Assembly (NCBI GenBank): GCA_937916345.1
Contig: CALFUE010000012.1
Coordinates: forward strand, 1-10,289
DNA: 10,289 nucleotides
Direction: 5' to 3'
DNA from: an uncultured bacterium
GTDB taxonomy: Bacteria > Bacillota > Clostridia > Lachnospirales > Lachnospiraceae
Part shown: positions 6,059-10,289 of the stretch, piece by piece
Layout: every line of letters starts with the position of its first letter
Position numbering within the stretch: position 1 is the first letter of the stretch
Position numbers and translations under genes: made by a program
Notes under the pieces: generated by a model
Told to the model about the DNA's origin: nothing
Seen by the model: only the letters and a program-made list of their open reading frames with translations
Database searches by the model: none

Positions 6059-7444
6059 TCAAAATCTGAAATACAAAAACGGATTATCCAAACCCTGTAT
6101 CATAAAGTAGGTGGATACACCGAATATCACAAAGGCTGCCAGGGGAAGCAGGATGCTCTTCTTCTCCTTCAGCCTTCCGTAGACGATGAAAGGAAGCCTG
6201 GTAGAGAGCAAAATGCCCGCCAGAAGTAAGAACCAGTAATCCTTCAGCGCGTTCAGAAATATCCCCATATCAGTCAGGGCAGGATAATTGTGAACCCCTG
6301 CCATTATCATCAGGTAATTCCGTAGATCATTCAGATCCGAGATAGAAAACACCAGCCAACTCACCGGGATCAGCAGCAGCATATATATATGACCGATGAC
6401 CTTGTATTTTTTGGTAAAATTCTTTAATACATACTTCTCAAAAACCATCATCACAAAGAGGAATAATCCCCATATAACAAAGTTGTAGTCAGCCCCATGC
6501 CATATACCTGTCAAAAACCATATCACGAAGGTGTTGAATATGTTTCGCAGTGCTCCCACCTTGTTGCCGCCAAGCGGGATGTATACGTATTCCTTGAAAA
6601 ACCTTCCCAGGGTCATGTGCCACCTGCGCCAGAATTCCGTAAAGGAAGTCGAAATGTAGGGACAGTTAAAATTCCGCGGTATGCGGAAGCCCATCATCTG
6701 TCCCAGCCCCACCGCCATGAGGGAATAGCCCCAGAAATCAAAAAAGATATAAAAGCTCAGGCCCAGGGCGCAAAGCCAGGCGTAGGGCGTCGAAAGACTC
6801 TCGTAACCGATGGTTCCCGCCGTGTTCCACAGAGTGTAGAGATTATTCGCCATGATCACCTTTAAGCCGAGTCCCAGGGAAAACAGCACCAGACCGTCCT
6901 CAACCCTGTCCATGGTGATCCTGTGGCGGCGCATGGCACGGCCCACCTCGTCAAATTTGACTATGGGACCGGCGATGAGTTGCGGAAACATGGAAATATA
7001 AGCGCCGAAATTGACAGGATTCAGCTCAGGCTTGTACTTTCCCCGGTAGACATCCGTGACATAAGTGATGAGCTGGAATGTATAAAAACTGATCCCCAAC
7101 GGCAGCACGATGTTTAAGAAAGACACATCGTAGCCCATCACATCTCCCACCACAAAATTGAAATACTTGAAATAAAAGAGTCCTGCCAGATCCAAAAAGA
7201 CCAGCAGAATAAAAATACGCTTTCTGGTAGGATCCCGGCGCTCCATCCTCATGATGAATGCTCCGAAATAATTGAGGAGTATCATCACGATGATATAGGG
7301 AACAAACCTGGGCTCACCGTAGGCGTAAAAAAACATGCTGCCCAAAAGAATCACAAGATTTTTGAGCTTTTCAGGCGCAAGATAATATATTATGAAAAAT
7401 ACAGGCAGAAACCTGAATACAAATATCAAACTGGAAAAATACAT
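6059..7444 (-). CDS. MBOAT family membrane O-acyltransferase (AlgI-like)
   Basis: Polytopic membrane acyltransferase, expected to move an acyl (usually acetyl) group across the membrane from a cytoplasmic donor to an extracytoplasmic SGNH partner. The 461 residues hold roughly ten to twelve hydrophobic segments. AlgI-family marks are clear: 'LPLGISFYTFQLITYVTDVYRG' region (114-135), 'FPQLIAGPIVKFDE' (153-166), 'FTEFWRRWHMTLGRFFKEY' (268-286) with His276, 'YIPLGGNKVG' (288-297), and the catalytic-site motif 'TGIWHGADYNFVIWG' (312-326) with the invariant His316. The length is normal. The start ATG 7444 overlaps the ATPase stop as TAATG, so it is translationally coupled; 15 bases after its own stop comes the SGNH partner. 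AlgI, PatA and DltB are all possible relatives; the motifs sit closest to AlgI/PatA. The acceptor polymer is not readable. Confidence 0.92.
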   Translation of the reverse strand: MYFSSLIFVFRFLPVFFIIYYLAPEKLKNLVILLGSMFFYAYGEPRFVPYIIVMILLNYFGAFIMRMERRDPTRKRIFILLVFLDLAGLFYFKYFNFVVGDVMGYDVSFLNIVLPLGISFYTFQLITYVTDVYRGKYKPELNPVNFGAYISMFPQLIAGPIVKFDEVGRAMRRHRITMDRVEDGLVLFSLGLGLKVIMANNLYTLWNTAGTIGYESLSTPYAWLCALGLSFYIFFDFWGYSLMAVGLGQMMGFRIPRNFNCPYISTSFTEFWRRWHMTLGRFFKEYVYIPLGGNKVGALRNIFNTFVIWFLTGIWHGADYNFVIWGLFLFVMMVFEKYVLKNFTKKYKVIGHIYMLLLIPVSWLVFSISDLNDLRNYLMIMAGVHNYPALTDMGIFLNALKDYWFLLLAGILLSTRLPFIVYGRLKEKKSILLPLAAFVIFGVSTYFMIQGLDNPFLYFRF

Positions 7445-8757
7445 TAATCAATACCCGTCTTTCCTGCAAGATCATCCGCGAACTGTCTGGCATTTCTGCC
7501 GGAACAACCACCGTGGGATATCTCCCACCTGTGGGCAAGGGCGATTATCTCCTCATCGCTCCTGTCTATCCCGTTTTTCCTGCAGGCATTCAGCGCTATC
7601 TCAAAATACCTCTTCTGATCCGGCTTCTCAAAGCTTATCCGGATGCCGAATCGGTTCGCCAGAGACAGCTTCTCCTCCATGGTATCGGACTTGTGTATCC
7701 CGTTGTCCATAGAGACATCACTCCTGTCTGACCAGGTCTCCCTGATCAGATGTCTGCGATTTGATGTGGCATAGATCAAAATATTGCCGGGTCTGGTCTC
7801 GACCCCTCCCTCCATCAGGGCTTTCAAATGTTTGTACTCAGTCTCGTCCTCCTCGAAGGAGAGATCGTCCATATAAATAATAAATTTGTAATTTCTGTTG
7901 CGAAGGAGAGCTATCACCTGATCCAGCAGCAAAAGCTCATCCTTGTGGAGCTCTATAAGGCGAAGTCCCGCACCGTAATACATATTCGCGATAGCCCGGA
8001 CGGAGGTGGATTTGCCCGTTCCCGAATCCCCGAAAAGCAGACAGTTATTTGCGGGAAGTCCCTTCACGAAGGCTTCCGTATTGTCAGTGAGCTTTTTCTT
8101 CTGAATATCATAGCCCACCAGATCGTCCAGAGTCACATCCTCCATGAATCTGACAGGATCAAAGTTAAGGCTGCCGCCGATTAAGGATATTCGGAAAGCC
8201 TTGCTGATACCGAAGTCACCCACTCCGAATCTCTCGTAATAATCGTCCACACACGCGATGAAAGCGTCCTCGTCGGCCGCGTTCTTCAGCCTGTTTGAGA
8301 GTTCTCCCATGACCATGGAAAACTCCTTCCCGAGACCCGCGCTCATGACAGTGTCCTTTGACCCTTTCTTTAGAAGGCTGAAATACTTCACTCCAAGCTT
8401 TTTTTCCAGATCGGTGAAATCGTAGGAAAAGAGCCTGTAGAACACCTTCAGGTCTCCCATGGCGAGCTTTCTCGCGGCACCCTTGGCGGGCTTCCTCTTC
8501 TCAGCCGACAGGGAGTAAGGATTTTCGTCCATTATTATATAAAAGGTAAGGTAGGAAGCCCAGATATCACCCCTGAAATCATACTCACCCGCCAGCTCCA
8601 TGATATCGTATACCGCCTCTCCCAGGATCTCTCTGGCAGTCGTATTGCTCTCCTTTGACTCTCCCGCGAGTTCAGCGGCTCTCGCTATCCCCGGCAATGC
8701 CGAGGTGTCCGCCAAAAGCCGGTATAAAACCATTTCAGATAAAAGTTCTCTTATCAT
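7444..8757 (-). CDS. DUF815 family AAA+ ATPase
   Basis: Predicted cytoplasmic ATPase of the DUF815 group (PF05673), whose biological role is not established. Residues 1-200 are a helical domain of unknown function. The AAA+ core follows: 'LDDLVGYDIQKKKLTDNTEA' (210-229), Walker A 'GDSGTGKST' (243-251, Lys249), Walker B 'FIIYMDDLSFE' (292-302, Asp297/Asp298), sensor-1 'IYATSNRRHL' (328-337, Asn333), then 'EEKLSLANRFGIRISF' (361-376) and the C-terminal 'GCSGRNARQFADDL' (417-430), all typical of the family. Length of 437 is normal. The start ATG 8757 overlaps the esterase stop as ATGA, and its stop overlaps the MBOAT start as TAATG, so it is locked between two surface-chemistry genes. No transmembrane segment is visible. 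Whether it serves the acylation system or is merely co-transcribed is unknown. Confidence 0.9.
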   Translation of the reverse strand: MIRELLSEMVLYRLLADTSALPGIARAAELAGESKESNTTAREILGEAVYDIMELAGEYDFRGDIWASYLTFYIIMDENPYSLSAEKRKPAKGAARKLAMGDLKVFYRLFSYDFTDLEKKLGVKYFSLLKKGSKDTVMSAGLGKEFSMVMGELSNRLKNAADEDAFIACVDDYYERFGVGDFGISKAFRISLIGGSLNFDPVRFMEDVTLDDLVGYDIQKKKLTDNTEAFVKGLPANNCLLFGDSGTGKSTSVRAIANMYYGAGLRLIELHKDELLLLDQVIALLRNRNYKFIIYMDDLSFEEDETEYKHLKALMEGGVETRPGNILIYATSNRRHLIRETWSDRSDVSMDNGIHKSDTMEEKLSLANRFGIRISFEKPDQKRYFEIALNACRKNGIDRSDEEIIALAHRWEISHGGCSGRNARQFADDLAGKTGID

Positions 8758-9668
8758 CTATCCAAAATCCCTCTCGATGTCAGCCATCCGCGAAGCAGCG
8801 AAACCCACCCCGCAGTCCTTTTGTTCCTCTCAGCCGGAATATTTGAGGTGACGGGATTTGCAAGAGAAAATCCATGTCCGCCCTTCTCAAAGATATGCGT
8901 CTCGTAGCTGACACGGGAAGCGCTCAGCGCCGATATAAAGCTGATCGTGTTTTCCACATAGATGAAGTAGTCATCTGCCGCATGGGCTATAAAGGTAGGC
9001 GGATTCTTCTCAGAGACATACGTGGCCGGATAGTAGATGGCGCGCCCATCGTACTCGGGGTAGTACACTCCCTTCTTTGAGGGATGCTTCTCGCCGGACA
9101 TGGCGATTGCCATTTCATCCACGACCTTTCTCTCCTCATCCCATGACTGCCCGTGCTTCTCCATGATCTCATAGATCACCTCGCAGTCGATAACCGGATA
9201 GAGGAGCACGCAGGCTGCTATCTCAAGCTCCTTAGCCTTTGCACCGGCAGCCCCGGAAAGCCAGTCCGTGTGCCAGAGTCCGCTGTAGGAAGCGCAGAGA
9301 TGGGCTCCCGCGGAAAAACCGATGATAAATATCCTGTCCCTGTCAATCATCCACTCGTCTGCATTTTTCTTTATCTCGGCAACCAGCTTGGCCAGCTCCT
9401 TTAAGGCCTCCGGAAGAACCTTGTTCTTTCCGCCCTCCGCCGGGTCTCCTATGCTGTAGTGAAGTGAAAAGGCCTGACATCCCATGGATAAAAAGGTGAG
9501 AGCCACAGGCTCATCTTCTCTGTCGGAGAGGAACACATAGCCGCCACCCGGACAGACTATGACAGCGGGGCGCTTCATGCCATGATGAAGCTCCTCAGAA
9601 TCCTCAATGAGATAACTCCTGTAATAATCCTGTGATGAACCTGGGAACACATGTTTTTCTACCTTCAT
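8754..9668 (-). CDS. Alpha/beta-hydrolase esterase (acetyl-esterase-like)
   Basis: Predicted cytoplasmic carboxylesterase, related to the acetyl esterase/xylan esterase-type alpha/beta hydrolases (COG0657-like). Visible elements, numbered from ATG 9668: oxyanion-hole motif 'VCPGGGY' (38-44), nucleophile elbow 'IGFSAGAHL' with Ser119, acid residue Asp233 in 'HAADDYFIYVEN', and catalytic His265 in 'EKGGHGFSLA'. The order and spacing are standard and the triad is complete. No signal peptide is present, so it should act on imported or intracellular esters, for example acetylated sugars. I chose ATG 9668 over ATG 9674 because AAGGAG (9681-9676) is seven bases before the former and only one base before the latter; this gives 304 residues. 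It is the first gene of cluster A, overlaps the ATPase gene by four bases (ATGA), and lies close behind a terminator hairpin with no evident promoter of its own. Confidence 0.88.
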   Translation of the reverse strand: MKVEKHVFPGSSQDYYRSYLIEDSEELHHGMKRPAVIVCPGGGYVFLSDREDEPVALTFLSMGCQAFSLHYSIGDPAEGGKNKVLPEALKELAKLVAEIKKNADEWMIDRDRIFIIGFSAGAHLCASYSGLWHTDWLSGAAGAKAKELEIAACVLLYPVIDCEVIYEIMEKHGQSWDEERKVVDEMAIAMSGEKHPSKKGVYYPEYDGRAIYYPATYVSEKNPPTFIAHAADDYFIYVENTISFISALSASRVSYETHIFEKGGHGFSLANPVTSNIPAERNKRTAGWVSLLRGWLTSRGILDR

Positions 9669-9675
9669 TTCCATT

Positions 9676-9681
9676 CTCCTT
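9676..9681 (-). promoter_or_regulatory. Ribosome binding site that fixes the esterase start
   Basis: AAGGAG on the minus strand, seven bases before ATG 9668 but one base before ATG 9674. The spacing favours the inner ATG. Confidence 0.65.
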
Positions 9682-9692
9682 TTTACTTCATT

Positions 9693-9728
9693 ACCGAAAT
9701 AACAGCCGCCGGGAGACCCGACGGCTGT
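9693..9728 (-). terminator. Rho-independent terminator after crt
   Basis: A seven-pair outer stem (ACAGCCG, 9702-9708, with CGGCTGT, 9722-9728) encloses one mismatch and a four-pair inner stem CGGG/CCCG around a three-base loop. On the minus strand it is followed by the T-rich TTATTTC; the plus-strand side has no T-run, so it acts on minus-strand transcripts. It lies 58 bases beyond the crt stop. Confidence 0.82.
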
Positions 9729-9785
9729 GTATCATGGTCGGGGGCAAAATACCTTTTGACCTCGACATCATAAATATTGACCGGA

Positions 9786-10289
9786 TCAGAAATCTGTGAA
9801 GTTCTTCTCTGCCCTTCTCTCGAGGAATGCTGTCATACCCTCTGTCTTGTCATGAGTAGAGCAGGTTATGCCAAAGAGATTTGCCTCCAGCTCGACTGCG
9901 TTCTTTATGTCCATATCGTAACCATTGTTGATGGCTGCTTTTGCAGTAGAAACTGCAAAGCTTGCATTTGACGCAATTTTTGATGCCATGTTCTTTGCCG
10001 TATCCATAAGCTCCTCTGCCGGAACTACCTTGTTTACGAGGCCGATGCGATATGCCTCATTTGCGTCAACGGAATCACAGGTAAATATAAGTTCCTTTGC
10101 TCTACCCATACCAACCAGACGCGCAAGTCTCTGTGTGCCGCCAAAGCCGGGGATGATGCCAAGTCCGGTCTCGGGCTGTCCGAAGATAGCGTTGTCGGAA
10201 GCAATGCGGATATCGCAGGCCATAGCTATCTCGCAGCCGCCGCCTAAAGCGAAGCCGTTTACTGCAGCTATTGTCACCTGTCTCATATC
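9786..10289 (-). CDS. crt: Crotonase / short-chain enoyl-CoA hydratase, C-terminal part (runs off the right edge)
   Basis: Crotonase (3-hydroxybutyryl-CoA dehydratase) interconverts 3-hydroxybutyryl-CoA and crotonyl-CoA in the cytoplasm, a step of butyrate formation in Clostridia. About 167 residues are visible, open to the window edge; the codon at the edge (Asp) precedes the first Met, so this Met is internal and roughly 95 N-terminal residues are missing. Visible family features are 'IAAVNGFALGGGCEIAMACDIRIAS' region with the oxyanion-hole Gly and the first catalytic Glu (GGGCE), 'FGQPETGLGIIPGFGGTQRL' with the second catalytic Glu (QPE), and the C-terminal 'MTAFLERRAEKNF'. It resembles clostridial Crt closely as I remember it. 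The first oxyanion-hole Ala would be in the missing part. It ends its own transcript at the hairpin about 58 bases downstream, so it belongs to a different operon from the esterase cluster. Confidence 0.88.
   Translation of the reverse strand, partial: DMRQVTIAAVNGFALGGGCEIAMACDIRIASDNAIFGQPETGLGIIPGFGGTQRLARLVGMGRAKELIFTCDSVDANEAYRIGLVNKVVPAEELMDTAKNMASKIASNASFAVSTAKAAINNGYDMDIKNAVELEANLFGITCSTHDKTEGMTAFLERRAEKNFTDF

Noticed and set aside
6497..6865. 122-codon plus-strand frame
   Set aside because: Antisense to the most conserved part of the MBOAT gene, including the His276 region; no recognisable domain.
9729..9785. Promoter for the esterase cluster upstream of the hairpin (TATGAT- and TACACA-like -10 boxes)
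   Set aside because: Neither has an acceptable -35 at 16-18 bases.

Overview
The window carries nine protein genes, all on the minus strand, packed almost without gaps; gene order below follows transcription, from high to low coordinates. Base composition near 50% GC, strong AGGAGG-type ribosome binding sites, a clostridial-type crotonase (crt), an EpsC-type serine acetyltransferase and a DUF815 ATPase together suggest a Gram-positive anaerobe of the Clostridia, most likely a butyrate-forming Lachnospiraceae (Butyrivibrio/Roseburia-like). This placement rests on remembered family resemblance, not on a search.

Right edge (9786-10289): the C-terminal two thirds of crt, closed by a strong rho-independent terminator at about 9693-9728. 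Cluster A (9668 down to 4853): an alpha/beta-hydrolase esterase, a DUF815 AAA+ ATPase, an AlgI-type MBOAT O-acyltransferase and a membrane-anchored SGNH protein with an acidic Glu/Pro linker. The first three junctions overlap or are only 15 bases apart (ATGA, TAATG, 15 nt), so the four are almost certainly co-translated. The MBOAT plus extracytoplasmic SGNH pair is the known architecture of surface-polymer O-acylation machines (AlgI/AlgJ/AlgX, PatA/PatB, DltB/DltD); the esterase and ATPase are unusual partners.

A 159-base spacer (4694-4852) separates the two clusters. It contains a good sigma-A promoter (TTGCAC, 17 nt, TACAAT with an extended -10 TG) whose -35 box lies inside a perfect 6+3+6 palindrome, a candidate operator. 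Cluster B (4693 down to beyond 1): a PepD-type M20 dipeptidase, a sodium:solute symporter, an SGNH-hydrolase lipoprotein and the N-terminal part of serine O-acetyltransferase (cysE), again linked by gaps of 5 nt and 1 nt and an ATGA overlap. It looks like a nutrient uptake/peptide degradation and amino-acid operon.

The clearest anomaly is in the lipoprotein gene. A textbook lipoprotein signal peptide (start 1672, lipobox Cys20) is read in one frame and stops at 1544, while the SGNH body is read in another frame. Removing one base near a CCC run at 1554-1556 restores a single 437-residue lipoprotein. No RNA genes, CRISPR arrays, insertion sequences or gene-free stretches over 300 bases were seen.
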